Source of the DNA: Geosiphon pyriformis
Taxonomy: Eukaryota; Glomeromycota; Glomeromycetes; Archaeosporales; Geosiphonaceae
Direction of reading: 5' to 3'
NCBI GenBank assembly: GCA_016748015.1
Contig: JAAOMT010000607.1
Coordinates: 572,137-636,136, forward strand
Length of the DNA stretch: 64,000 nucleotides
The first letter of the stretch is position 1; each line of letters begins with the position of its first letter. Under the pieces are notes generated by a model. That model was not told the DNA's origin, did not search any database, and was given only the letters and a program-made list of their open reading frames with translations. Shown piece after piece: positions 32,296 to 43,900 of the stretch. Both the position numbers and the translations under genes were made by a program.

Positions 32296-33690
32296 ACAGT
32301 GGTTACATAGTTAGATGTTTATTTAGGCTAAACATTGCTCTTGTTCTTTTCTTGTCAGTGCTAGATTTTAGTAGTGCTTATGAAATTTTTCTAAGTCTGT
32401 TTTCAGGTCCAGGAAAGCATCTGGGTTGGGAATCAGAACAATGTTAACTGGTTCTGGAAGATTGTTTTTGATTTCCAATATTTTGCTAGGTGTGGCGCCT
32501 TCTACTTTGGCATTTGTCATCTGCCAGATCTCATTTTTGTCATGTAAGTAACTGTTCAAGCAAAAGATTACACAGTGCCAGATGGCAGTTATTGGCATAC
32601 CACAACTCACCCAATTGCTGATGAGGATCGTGTATTGACATGAAGCATCACACATTTTTTCTCATCCAGAAATGTTGTTCCATATTCCTTCATCGAGTAG
32701 TTGTTTGCTGTAAGCAAGACATGATTTGTTGTCTTATTTGTCTTGTTTTTTTGGGTAGTCATAGTGTTTGCAGTGGCAAGGCTTGCAATAATAATGAATT
32801 CGCGTCCAGTAATCTTTGTCTGATATAACTCAAGCTCTCATAGAAGAAAGTTTCTTTCCACAGTCTTTGCATTTAAGAGGTATATATGGTGGCTCTTTTA
32901 TTGGTTTCCATAAGTATTTTCTTTCCCAGTCACTAGTTATTTCTTCTGTGGTGGTGGTTTTTTCAGATAGTTCTTTTTCTTTCCTTTTTCCTTTCTCTTT
33001 GTCTGTTTCTTTCTATTCCCAACTTGGTAGCTCATCCTGATTATGATTAATTTCCCAGACTTGGTTGGCATTCCAGGTAGGTTTGGTTTTTTTCTGTTTT
33101 CTTTTACCATTGTCATTTCAAAATAGTATAGGCAGTAGTTTGTTGTGGTCTTTGTCGGCCTATGAGACTTGGTAGGCTTCTTAGATAGGTTTTCTTTCTT
33201 CTTTTTCGAACTTGATAAGTGGAGCTGATGTCGTGGTGATAAGCTTGAAGTGGCCACACATGACTGGTACTTATAAGTGTTGACCATTTTGATTAATCTG
33301 AAGCTCTTGGGTGTTCCAATTGAGTATTGTGTTGACTTTAAACAACCAGTTGTTACCAACAAGTGCTTGGTATTGAGTAGCCTCCATAACTAATACTTTG
33401 ATTGATACAATGATGCCATTGACCTTTATAGGGAGGTCATCAATCTCGCTGATTAGAGTTTTGGTTGCTCCATCAGCAATAATTATGCATGCACTGGCAG
33501 CATGATCAACTCGGCAATCTAATTGGTTTATGAGTTGTTATGTAATGATGTTGTTAGCTGATCTACTTTCTAGAATCAGTTTGATGGCATGACCATTAAC
33601 TTTTGTGTCAATATACATGGCAGTGATCAGTTTGGTGTTAAGAGCAGCTCCATTAAATAAGGAGACTCATATGGTTTCCTTGAGTTCAAA
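32296..33690 (-). pseudogene. Protease and cysteine-rich module of G
   Basis: Protease lies about 33690-33290 (QYQALVGNNWLFKVNTILNW near the end; the active-site region around 33570 has a Ser in place of Gly and a stop nearby). A Lys/Glu stretch follows to about 32940, then the cysteine module (about 32890-32640), with CKDC, CHC and a TGA/TAG-broken remainder, and the helical spacer CQYTILISNWVS (32655-32368). The module is the most degraded of the five copies. Confidence 0.65.
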
Positions 33691-33859
33691 AGGAAAAATA
33701 GCTGCTAGGGATTTGTTATTGAAGATAATTGTTGATAGAATATTACTAGTAAGTAGTTGTTGCTGGTTGGATTCCTGGTTGTTGGATAAGACATCTTCTG
33801 GGGTAATCAGAAGACTTAAATACTGTTGGGCATTCGGGTTTTGGGTGTATCTGATACTC

Positions 33860-35979
33860 AAATTCCATTGTCAAGATTTTGATGATTGGTTTGAGAAACT
33901 GGGGATTGGTTAATAGACTACCATCAATAATCTCCAATTTTGCTGTGCCAGTCTTGGCCTTTGAGTTCCGTTTTGAGGTAAGTTTTGTGGCAGTATCTGT
34001 ATTTGTCGGGGTTGATAAATTATCTGCAGCTGTGGCTGATAGATAGGCTGAAACTGTGGTTTATAAATTACTAGTGTTGTTAGCTAATAAACTGGTAGTT
34101 AATAGATTGGTTATAATGTCATAGGTAAGTAATTCAGTTGATACAGTTCTGAGTTTGATTGATAATTTGGAGTTTGAAACCAGCAATTGGAGTTTTGATA
34201 TTGATTTCCCAATCATTGGTTATTTAAGTGATAGTGGCAATCAATTTGTAGATGTTCTTGTTTCCCACAATAGTAACAAACACATGTTTCTTGTTGTTAT
34301 TGTTGATTGGTTGACACTGATGGATGCAATTGATTTTGGAAACAATTAAAAATTCCTTGATTATTGTGTTACTGTGGAGATTGATAGATTGCCTAATTGT
34401 TAGCTAAGTATCCCTCTAATTTTTGGTTAATAGAATCACTGAATTGCTTCAACTTAGAATCCAATTCAGATGATCCATTCATCACTAGATTGATAGCTTG
34501 GGCATGGTTAGCTTCAAGTTCAGCTGCTTTAAAATCTCTGGCATTCATAATAGTGGCTTGATGATCTGCTGAATGCATTGGACATACACATTGGAAAATG
34601 CTACTGTGCAATCCACAAATGAATTGGTTTAAAATCTAAGGCACTATAAAATAGTCAGCTTGAATTGCTTGAATTTGGCACAAGTTTCTGTGGAAATGTC
34701 CCAAGTAAGTAGTAATTGTTTCAGTTTCTTCTTGTTTGATTGTGGTGAAAGTGTTGGCTAGACAATTAATACTATTATTATTACTGAAATATCCCAGGAA
34801 TGCAACTTTAAATTCCTGGAATGTTTAAGATTTGGTGACTAAACTTTGATATTATGAGTCAACAGTATCTTGTAAGAAATAGGAGATGGCTTGAAGTGCT
34901 CTTGCATTATTCCATCTGTTGGCCATAATAATCTTTTCAACATTGTTGAGCCATATTTGGCGTCATCTTTTTGGCCAGTAAACTTCTCAAGTTTTGCTAT
35001 TGGGGTGTAGGCCATTGGATCCAAGTTCAGTTGTTGTTGTGATGGTAATTGAATCAGAGATTGTGGTGGTGGTTGTTGTGGTGCGTCAACTAGTGGTGGG
35101 TTGATGACAATAACTGGAGGTAAGTGTTATTGATTATTAATGTCAGGGTTTCAATTGTTCTAATTTTGCTGATTTTGAAAATTCCGAGTTTTGATTTCTG
35201 GATTTTCTAAATTTGGATTTTGTTGAATTTGAAAGTTCAGGGTTTCAATATCTGGATTTTCTGGAATTGGGTTCTGGTAAGTAAATTCTTGATTTTCAGC
35301 TTCTTTTTCTTCTTCCTCTTCTGATTTTGTTATCTCCCAAGGACTTGTGTTTCTGAAATCTGGTTGAGGTGGCAATAATTGAAATTCTAATAGGGTAGTT
35401 AATCACGATTTAAATTCTTCAAAATAATTGCCATAAGTTCTTAGTAATTCTGCTTTCTTTTGTTTACTTTGAAATGAAAGTTATCCAAATGTGGATGTCA
35501 TGTTTGATTAGATATGCCTGTTGATAAAATGTTGATAGTGCTTCTGGGTATATAGTAGTATGATAGATTTGTTGGTGACTCAATTCTGGTTTTCTTCCAA
35601 ATGGGTGGTTGTATCCTTTGGAATGTTACTGCTGATGTTTGCAGTTTCTCTTTTTCTTTATTGACATAGGTAATTGGATATTTTTGTTGGGTGTGATATT
35701 CAATTTCTTTATTGATTTTGGTGATGATAGATGCGAAATTGGAATTTGTTGGTAGGCTAGTGTTTTGAATTAATTTGTTGTAAAAAGTTTCTCTTGCTAA
35801 CTCAGTATTTATGGATGTTCTTAACAGATATGCAATTCTCTTATTGAAATAGAAATTAAAGGCTGATTCCATTGATATGTAATTGTAGTTTAATCCCAAA
35901 TGTTAACAGTAATATTGAAATAAGGATTTTGCGAATCCTAAATAGTTTGCTTCTATTGATTCTAATTTTGTTACTTTTG
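33860..35979 (-). pseudogene. gag of element G
   Basis: N-terminal domain from about 35979 (open part 35899-35498: AFNFYFNKRI, ARETFYNKLIQNTSLPT), linker 35375-35160 with repeats rich in Asn/Gln/Pro/Glu, capsid-like domain 35024-34393 (AYTPIAKLEKFTGQ; the middle is broken by stops), zinc knuckle CYYCGKQEHLQIDC near 34290-34245, and a linker with YQP/YQ units to 33860. Same order as in F and J. Confidence 0.75.
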
Positions 35980-36036
35980 GATAAGTGTAGTTGGTGCTGG
36001 TTCTCTGTAGGATTATACCTCACAAGGAGTACCAAA

Positions 36037-36959
36037 TGTTATAGATGATTATTTGGGGTCTCAAATCAAATAACAAAACCCATAATTTGGTGCTTAAAAG
36101 CTATTTGTGACAATAGTGATCTCAATGTGTCACTTTATCTGAAGGTTTTATTAATTTGAAGATTTTGTTGATAAGTCCTTTGTATAATAAACAGAGATTT
36201 CGTATGATCAGTATTGTCTCAGGTGTTTTCCAATTTCTGTTTTCAGCATAGTGGCTGGTTTATTCTGGCAGTTGTGCCCTTCTGATAAGTTATCTGTTAA
36301 TATATATATATGATTTTACTCTTATTTCTGGGTCTTTTACCAGGCTATCCATGACATCAAATACTCAGCACTTTAATCCCTAATCAATTAGTATACAACA
36401 ATAAAATCAAAGAAAAAAAATAAAAAAAATAAAAAAAATAAAATAAGCCAAGGCATTAGTAGATATTCCATCAATAGCTGTGATCAAGAGCTATTGTTCC
36501 AATATAGTTAAGTGTCAATGATTATCAACATAAAGTGTTGATAGTAAAGAGTGGATTTGAGATAATAAATATTTATTTATTAATATTGTGATGTGAAAAA
36601 TTGCTTAGATTAAATCTAAACTAAGAGGTTTCTAACTAAAAGATTCTGTCTTTTCTACTTCTAATGCTACTGCTATATATAAATAATTGATGTTTTACAA
36701 GATTGCTCATATTTTTAAGTGATGTGCTATGATTTCTTGAGCAATGCTTACATTGCTGAGCAATGTGTCCTAATTTTCTAATATTACTCTATATTGCTAA
36801 GCAATGTGCTATGCTTTCTGATATTGCTCCACATTGCTGAGCAATATGCCATGATTTCTGTTATTGCTTTATATTGTTAAGCAATGTGCTCATGTGCTAA
36901 ATATTATTCACTTATTGGTTTACTATTTTTCTATATTTGTTTTCTTTTTATAAGTAACA
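36037..36959 (-). repeat. 5' LTR of element G (subfamily 2)
   Basis: A 923-bp LTR with an array of palindromes of the type ATTGCTGAGCAAT (36890-36735), TATA box (36683-36673), hairpin 1 (near 36520-36545) and hairpin 2 (36496-36472). The U3 array differs wholly from that of A, D, F and H, but the hairpins and U5 are conserved. The right flank CTGC (36960-36963) lies in LINE RT sequence. Confidence 0.9.
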
Positions 36960-36963
36960 CTGC

Positions 36964-37484
36964 TTTACTACTCCCTACCCAAATCATGTTATCAACAAAA
37001 GCACCAGCCACTAGAAATGAAGTCAAACTGCCTTGGTTTTCTAGCCTGCCAGTCTTAGCAACAAACTTAGTGTTGATCTGGTAGCCACACAAACTTTTCT
37101 GCCTCTTAACTTTACACAAAAGAGGATCATAGAAGATCTTTCACAGCAAAGAAGAAAACATCTCACTCTGGTTAAGACCATCATGAACCCAATACTCATC
37201 AGTCAGACCAAAATCAGTTATAACATGATTAACACAATTATTGTGAATACTGCCAAAAAACCTAATAAAACATTCACACATCTTAATTTGAACCAAGTTA
37301 TTTTGCAAGTGATACCAACTCACAGAATTATAAGTCTTATGTATATCCTATAAAACAAGCCAAAATTCATGATCTTTTTTCAGAGCATTCTCAACAACTA
37401 ATCCAATTACAAAAATAGAGAATTGAGTAGTAGTGCCTTTTAGTACAGAAAAATTATCATCATGAAGAACATTAAACATACTAC
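36964..37484 (-). pseudogene. LINE reverse transcriptase, C-terminal part
   Basis: This continues the LINE RT of 47663-48699 across element F. It has NVFHDDNFSVLKGTTTQ, WLVLQDIHKTYNSVSW, FFGSIHNN, a GLNQSE motif and AFVDNMIWVG. The last is the RT active-site box, F-x-DD in related LINEs and FVDN here. A stop replaces Trp after FSSLL. It stops at G; the remaining LINE 3' end must lie left of the window. Without F, the codons read ...DRILLTCSMFNV... in frame. Confidence 0.85.
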
Positions 37485-37488
37485 ATGC

Positions 37489-38361
37489 TGTTACAGGTGA
37501 TTGTTTCTGCTGTTAAATTGAATAACAAACCTGTAACTTGGTGCTCAAAAGCTACTTCCGTTGATGATATTCTGTAAGTGTTGTATCTAAAGGTTTTGAT
37601 GGAGTTCTTTGTATAATGGACAGAGATTCAATAGTGTTGATAGTAAATGTATCTTTCCAAGAGTTTTCCCAATTTTTTTCTCAGCGTGGTGGCCAGATTT
37701 AGTCTGGCAGTTGTGCCTTTCTGGTAAGCTATCTGATAATATATAAAATTTTACCCTTATTTCTGGGTCTTTTACCAGGCTATCCTTGACATTAATAACT
37801 CAGCGCTTAATCTTTTAATCAATTAGTATACCACAATAAAATCAAAAAAAAATGAAAATAAAATAAAGAAAATAAAATAAAGAGAAATAGAGAAAATAAG
37901 CCAAGGCAATTTGGTATGTTAGTATCTCGTCAATAGCTGTGATCAAGAGCTATTGTTCCAGTGTGGTTAAGTATCAATTATTATCAACATGAAGTGTTGA
38001 TAAAGAGGAGTGGATTGCGATATAAAATAATTATTTACTTGATGATTGTGTTTCTGAGCTAAGGATTCTGTTGTATTGATTCTGTCTTTTCTGTTTCTAA
38101 CTCTACTGCTATATATACATAATCGAGATTCCTTAATTCCTCGATTTTTCATGACAGGAATCCTGGAATTCCTGGAATTCTGCAATTCCTATGCAAGGAA
38201 TCCTGCAATTCTGGAATCCTGCAATTCCTCGTCGGGGAATTCTGAAATTCCTAGAATCTTGCAATTCCTGAGAGAAATCCTGGAATTCCACATTTTACTA
38301 CGCCTACTTCTGATTGGCTAATAATCATGCTAATATATTTCCTATATTTCTATAAATAACA
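37489..38361 (-). repeat. 3' LTR of element F
   Basis: 873 bp, with palindrome array 38290-38145, TATA box 38119-38110, hairpin 1 (38003-37981; TTATCAAC/GTTGATAA, compensated at the end pair) and hairpin 2 (37955-37931). Confidence 0.93.
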
Positions 38362-38372
38362 TTATTCCCTCC

Positions 38373-39241
38373 TTTTAATATTGAGCTCCATCGAAATCCA
38401 ACCCATTTAATTCTCCCTCTTGAAGTATTTTCTGAATTTCATTTTCAAGAATTACTTGTGTTATTTGGGTTTGTAATTTCTCAAATTGAGCATTGGTGAT
38501 TTTTCCCAATTGATTACTAGTAACCATATCCATTGTTTTGCTGAGCAATATTTCTGGTCTATCCTGAAATGCTGTGTGTATTTGGTATATGGCTTGGGCC
38601 TATGTGGATAAGTTGTTCTTTTCCACAAAATGTTTTAATTGTTGTAGTATTCTTTTATCAAATAATCACTTTGTTTTATCCATATATAGATTCTGGATAT
38701 TTACATGTTGTCCCAAGTAAAAATAACAATAGTTTTGTGGAAATTGTTGTCTCCACCAATTCCAAGTTTCTTTAGTCAACTCTTGATATAGTGATTCTTT
38801 TATCGACTCTTTTATTGCTAATTTTACTTTCACAATGATTTTGTTCACAGTATTTTCCGTTTTCTTCTGTGTTCTAAGTTACAATGTCTTTCTAGTATCT
38901 TGATATCAAATGGTTTGTTGATTGATTGTAATCTCCATTTCCTGGTGTTGGATTAATTGAAAGAGTTGTTGTATTAGTGTGTGAATATTATCTGTAATTT
39001 CCATTTTTCTGATATTTCCTATTGCATCTATCATGTCTTTATATATTCTTTTAATGGATCAATTTAATGTGTTGTTGTTGATAATAACGATTGGTTCCAG
39101 ATCTCGTGGAATCTTATCTGGTTGGACTAGTATTCTCTGTACTCCTAATTGTGGAATATTATTGGTAGATGGTAGTGTGATGTTGTGATATAGTTTCAGT
39201 CGATCTCTATGTGCTGTTTTGGTTAAAATTTTGTTATTCAA
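38373..39241 (-). pseudogene. Post-integrase stretch and ORF3 of element F
   Basis: 39241-39059 encodes the C-terminal tail of pol (RDRLKLY, NNIPQLGVQRILVQPDKIPRDLEP). ORF3 starts with ATG at 39004 (MEITDNIHTL) and runs to the codons before the 3' LTR, with stops; its best open part (38848-38666) has WNWWRQQFPQNYCYFYLGQH. Same family as ORF3 of H and J. Function unknown. Confidence 0.7.
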
Positions 39242-39319
39242 TCTTAATTTGTAGGCTCTATTTCTTAGAATTTTTTCTATGTAAAATGATCACTCTTATT
39301 TGGGGTCAAATTTTCCACT

Positions 39320-40400
39320 CTATTGTTTTTCTACTTTGGTATGATATAGTAATACTTTGTCTTTAATCTTGAATTCAATTGGTTTGTCTGGTAGTTGACT
39401 ATCATGTCTTTCTTTCTGTTTTTTTTGTGACTTTTGAATATTATCAGCTGCTCTTTTCTGTTTGTTTTCCAATGTTTCCATTAAGTCATATGTTTTTCTC
39501 AGCAATGTTTCTTGAAAATTTTCTTCTGTTATTGGTTCAGCTGGATATGTATTAATTTCTCTTTTTATGGGTAACATTGCTGTTCTTCCATACACTAATT
39601 CAAATGGTATTGCTTGTGTAGTATCTTGTTTCATTATCTGATAAGCAAATAGTACTGATAGTATGAACAAATCCCAATCGTTCTGGTTTTTTTGGCTGAG
39701 CTTAGCTATTGCTTCACACAATGTTCTATTGAATTTTTCTACTAATCCATTGGTTTGTGGATGGTATAGTGATGATAATGGTCTCTTGATTCCGAATCTT
39801 TGGCTCAATTCTGTTAATGTTCTGTTCACAAAATGAGTTCCTTGGTCTGATAATAATTCTTTTGGACATTTATGTTGACAAATCAAATCCTGATAAACAA
39901 ATTCAGCAACAGATTCTGCATCCGCTTTTTGAATTACTTTCGCCTCTGGCCATTTAGTGAGATAGTCCATAGCTACTGCTATGTATCTGTTTCCTTTGCT
40001 GGTAATTGTTAATGATCTGACTAAATCAATTCCAACACAGTCAAATAGTTGTCTCACTTTGATTGGTCTTAATGGTTCACTGGGTCTTGTTTCTCCTCTT
40101 TGCTAACAAACATCACAATTTTGAACATATTGAATGATGTCTGGGTACATTGATGGCCAATAGTATCTCTTTCTGGTTCTTTCCATGGTTGCTTCTTTGT
40201 GAAAATATTCTGCTGTTGGATTTGAGTGCATGTTGAATAATATTGTCTCTTTTTCTGGCTCTGTAATTACTCTGGTTGGTTGATCTGGATTCCTTCTATT
40301 TTTTTGATAAAGTATATTTTGGTGAGTGATAAAATATTTTGATTGTTGTTTAATACTCTTTTGTTCTATTTGAGATAAATTCTCCTTGAACTATTAAGTG
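39320..40400 (-). pseudogene. Integrase of element F with intact DDE residues
   Basis: The zinc region (40260-40090) has HSNP, YFHK (one His changed to Tyr) and C-x2-C followed by a TAG at a Gln codon; J has the same TAG. The core and C-terminus are open for 245 codons (40057-39320): CVGIDLVRS (Asp), LLSDQGTHFVNR (Asp), NGLVEKFNRT (Glu), then the C-terminal KIKDKVLLY segment. This is the best-preserved integrase core in the window, although the zinc region is damaged. Confidence 0.88.
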
Positions 40401-40599
40401 GTTATATAATGTTGAAATTGTTGATATTTTTGTATGTTCATCTTTTGTTGTATTTTTTGTTGATATTGTTCTGGTTTTGTTATATTTTTGAGTTGAAATG
40501 TCCTTAGATTTGTCTTATTTGTGACAAACTGTCAGCATTTCCATTGTCTTTTCCTTTCTTATAGTGTATAGTATAAGTTTATTATGATAGTGCCATTTT

Positions 40600-41804
40600 C
40601 TATCTGGATTGTTGGCCATCATCAAATATGTGCTTTTGAAGTGACATTAATTTTTTATGATCTGTGTATATATCAAACTTTTGGCTCAAGTGTTCATTTC
40701 ACTTCATGAATGCCCAATAAATTGCTAAATGTTCTAGTTCTGGTGTTCTATAGTTCTTTTCGGCTGGTGTTAGACCTCGGCTGGCATATGCTACTGGATG
40801 TTCTCTGCCGTTTGGCCCTTTCTGAGATAGTACTGCTCCCAATGCTTGGCCGGATACATCGGTAGTAATGATGAATGGTTTGTTGTGATTTGAGTAGATC
40901 AGTACTGGAGCTTGAATAAGCTTTCTTTTCAGAATATCAAAAGCTTCTTGTTGATTTTCTGTCCATTCATATTTGGTATTCTTGGTTTGCAGATTATTGA
41001 GTGGTTGAGCTATCTTTGAAAAGTTCTTTATAAAGTGTCGATAATAGCTTGCGAATCCCAAAAATGATTTTAATTCAGTCACATTGGTTGGTACTGGAAA
41101 GTTCTTTACTATCTCTATTTTCTCTGGATCTGTTTTGATGCCATCTTTGTTGACTATGTGTCCCAAGAATTTTAGTTCTGTCTTGTCAAAGAAGCACTTT
41201 GTTGTATTTAACTTTAGTCCTGCTCTTCTTAGTCTTTCAAACACTTGTTGAAGATGATAAAGATGATTATCAAATGTTTTTGAGAATACATTGGTGTTGT
41301 CCAAGTATACAACTACTGATTTCCACAATAAGCCAGTATAGACAATTTCCATTAGCCATTGGAAAGTGGCTGGTGCGTTGGTTAAACTGAATGGCATTAC
41401 TTCAAATTCAAAATTCCCTTTTTTCGTGGTAAATGCTGTTTCTCTTTGTCAGCTGAATCCATGACCACTTGTTAGTAATCACTATCCAAGTCTAATGTTG
41501 AGAACCATTTGTTTCTGCCAAAAGCATTGAATAATTTTTGTATCTGTGGAGTTGGATAGCTGTCTTCACAAGTTACACCATTGAGTTTCCTGTAGTCTAC
41601 ACAAAATCAGATCTTTCTATTTTTCTTATGGACGAGTACCACTAGTAATGACCATGGGCTCATTGATGGCTAAATTAGCCTATTGTTAAGCATTCGGGTT
41701 ATCTCTTGATGAATAATCTCATGGCTGGCTGGTGGCACTCTGTATGCTCTTTGTTTAATTGGCATTGCATCTCCAGTCTTGATCTGGTGCTAAATGATGT
41801 CAGT
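40600..41804 (-). pseudogene. Reverse transcriptase and RNase H of element F
   Basis: RT starts with the shared TGA (Arg), a TAG just before HQIKTGD, the shared TGA in KI-x-FC and a frameshift near 41440. The open part (41397-40699) has MPFSLTNAPATFQ, YLDNTNVFS (second catalytic Asp is Asn), the thumb, FASYYRHFIK, KPFIITTDVSGQALG, AYASRGLTPAEKNYR and EHLAIYW. RNase H keeps its first Asp (TTD). Inactive as RT. Confidence 0.88.
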
Positions 41805-42989
41805 TCAGCCAAACTCATTTTTGCTGGCAAAGATGTCATTGAACTGATTGAGCAACATTTTGAGTTGCATATATTGGAGTGGATCTAAGTTTCCCATGTT
41901 CATTTGTTCCAATTGTTCTGGTTGGAGCAAATAACATTCACTTTGTCCGTATATTGTTTGTGATATAATATCAACATATCCACAAAGTTGTGGAAAATCT
42001 GGAATGAAATTTGGTGGTTGATCCTCTATTTCAGTGCTTAAGTATCCAATGATGATTCTGGCTGGTATTACTATAACATTTTCTGTGTTGTTGTAGATAG
42101 AAATTTTGATGTGGCTGTGATCTTTGGCTGGTATGTGGAGATTGATGAGTCCAACTTCTTCTGATTCACAAAGACTGGCTTCTGCTTCAAAAATTTGTGC
42201 TTGGTCTTTTTCCTTCCTTTTTATTGCTAGTATGTACTGGTTATATGGTGGAATAGAAATAGCTTGACTGGTTGTGATAATTTTTCTTTGGCCAACAATT
42301 TTTTCCTCCACCATATTAACTGGTACATCTATTCTATCCGTTGATCCAAATCCCTGTATTCCTCTCACTGTTATTCCTAATTCCTTCCTCTTTTTCACTG
42401 ATACTAACTGAGCTACTCTAACCAAAGACAGAAATATTGCCTGTGCTATCTTTTTGTTGGGCTCTATTATATAGGCCTTTTCTGAGTCATTTTGTAGCAT
42501 AGCGATGATATTTCCTACATATCCCATGTCAATTATTCCTCCTCTTATATTAATTCCTCTTTTTGCTAAACTACTCCTAAATGCTAATTGAACCATTGTT
42601 GTTGCCGGAATTTCTAGTGCTACTTTCAGATCAATACAGGTGCGTGAATGTGGTTCCAATTTGATGGCATCATTTCCTGGATATCTCAGATCAAACCCTG
42701 CATCAGTATTATGTGCACATTCTGGCATAATATCTTCCCCATTGTCACTATATTATTTCAACTCTTGTTCTTTAAAGAGATCTGGTAGTGCAATGTATTG
42801 TTCATAGTTTAAATTGGAGTTTGAATCTGAGTTGAAATCAGTATCATTGTTGTTGCCATATTGAATGGAGCTGGAACTGGTGTTTTCATCATCATTGTTG
42901 TCAGAGTTTGAATTGGAATTGAAAATCAATTTCGATTTTGATGCACATCTGCTAATTGGTTTTTCCTCTTCAGGGATTGTATAGATCAT
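41805..42989 (-). pseudogene. dUTPase of element F, all five motifs recognisable
   Basis: The acidic linker (42989-42753) is followed by a stop, then 307 open codons (42728-41805). Motif 1 is AGFDLRYPG, motif 2 FRSSLAKRG, motif 3 GGIIDMGYVGN, motif 4 NKKIAQAIF and motif 5 RGIQGFGSTDR. Motif 5, the Gly-rich tail that closes over the nucleotide, is complete only in this copy and identifies the fold without doubt. It differs from typical cellular dUTPases by Ser for Gly in motif 2 (GRSGLA). The beta spacer and SKNEFG follow. Confidence 0.92.
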
Positions 42990-43640
42990 GCATGGTGGTG
43001 AATTGTAAATGAGATCACACTCATCATAATACTGAAAGTCACAGAGAATTAGGCAGTGTTGACATAGTCAAGTATTCAACTGCTCTAACCGTTGTTCTTG
43101 TTCTTCCCTTGTGGATGCTAATTCTTGGTAGTGTTCATAGAATTGTTCCGAATCCAGGAGATTTATAATGGGTTCTACATCCCAGTCAAGCTCTAAAGGT
43201 TCTGGAAGGTTGTCTTTGATTGTTTTTATTTCCTCAGGTGACACTCCTTTGATTTTGGCAAGTGCCATTTGCCAAATTTTGTCATCATCATGTGGACAAC
43301 TGTCCAGTTGCTGCACAGCTCTTCTCCAGACTGCTTCTATTGGGGTTCCTTTCCTTACCCAGTCACTTATTAGAATCGTGTATTGACACAATATGTCACA
43401 TGTTCCTTCACATCCTGGGATGTTGTTCTACATCCCTTCATCCAGGAGAGTTTTTCCACAGGCTATACATGGTGTATTATTCTATTTTCCCACTTGTTTT
43501 GGTCTTCCAAAACGTTCAATATGGCATGCATGGCAATAAAACTTGGTTGCCGTCTGATATTCTTTGTTATCGCCACAACATGCACCCATTGACAACAATT
43601 TTTTGCTGCAATTAATGCATATTAGTTTGGGTTAGTGATA
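42990..43640 (-). pseudogene. Cysteine-rich module and helical spacer of F
   Basis: C-x2-C pairs: CINCSKKL (about 43620-43600), CC, FYCHAC, CIACGK, CEGTC. Then YTILISDWVRKGTPI leads into the helical spacer (43391-43068), where the sequence turns acidic (LELDWDVEP). The second cluster CQHCLILCDFQYYDEC lies at about 43060-43010. Stops occur at two places. This is an ordered repeat of what is seen in A, H and J. Confidence 0.75.
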
Positions 43641-43900
43641 AGTCGATGGTTATTGTTGACTGTAGGTGTATGAGATATAAGTGTTGTTGGCTTGAGTGTT
43701 TTCTTCCTCTCTCTCTTTCCCTTTTCTTTTTTCTTCTTTGTTTTTTCCCATTTCCAGCTTGAAGTTGGTTCGCTCTCGTCATTGTTGGTCCATGTCAAGT
43801 CATTGGTTTTCCAGATAAGTTCTTCTTTTTGTTTCCCTTTTCCATAGTCGTTGTCATCTCAGGGGAGTATTGTCGGCAGTTCGTTGTGTTCTTCATTAGC

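Larger units (their letters stand above)
28143..36036 (-). mobile_element. Ty3/Gypsy element G, internal region
   Basis: Minus-strand member of the dUTPase family, subfamily 2 by its LTR. It runs from primer site (36017-36036) through gag, protease, cysteine module, dUTPase, RT, RNase H and integrase to the first part of ORF3, where H was inserted at 28143. The ORF3 remnant (28370-28143) is recognisable by AAAAAAAGACAAAGAATA matching J near 60500. The 3' end and 3' LTR are beyond the left edge. Confidence 0.88.

Noticed and set aside
36735-36890. Palindrome arrays as tRNA or structured ncRNA genes.
   Set aside because: No cloverleaf, A/B box or conserved long-range pairing; the units are variable in number and lie in U3.
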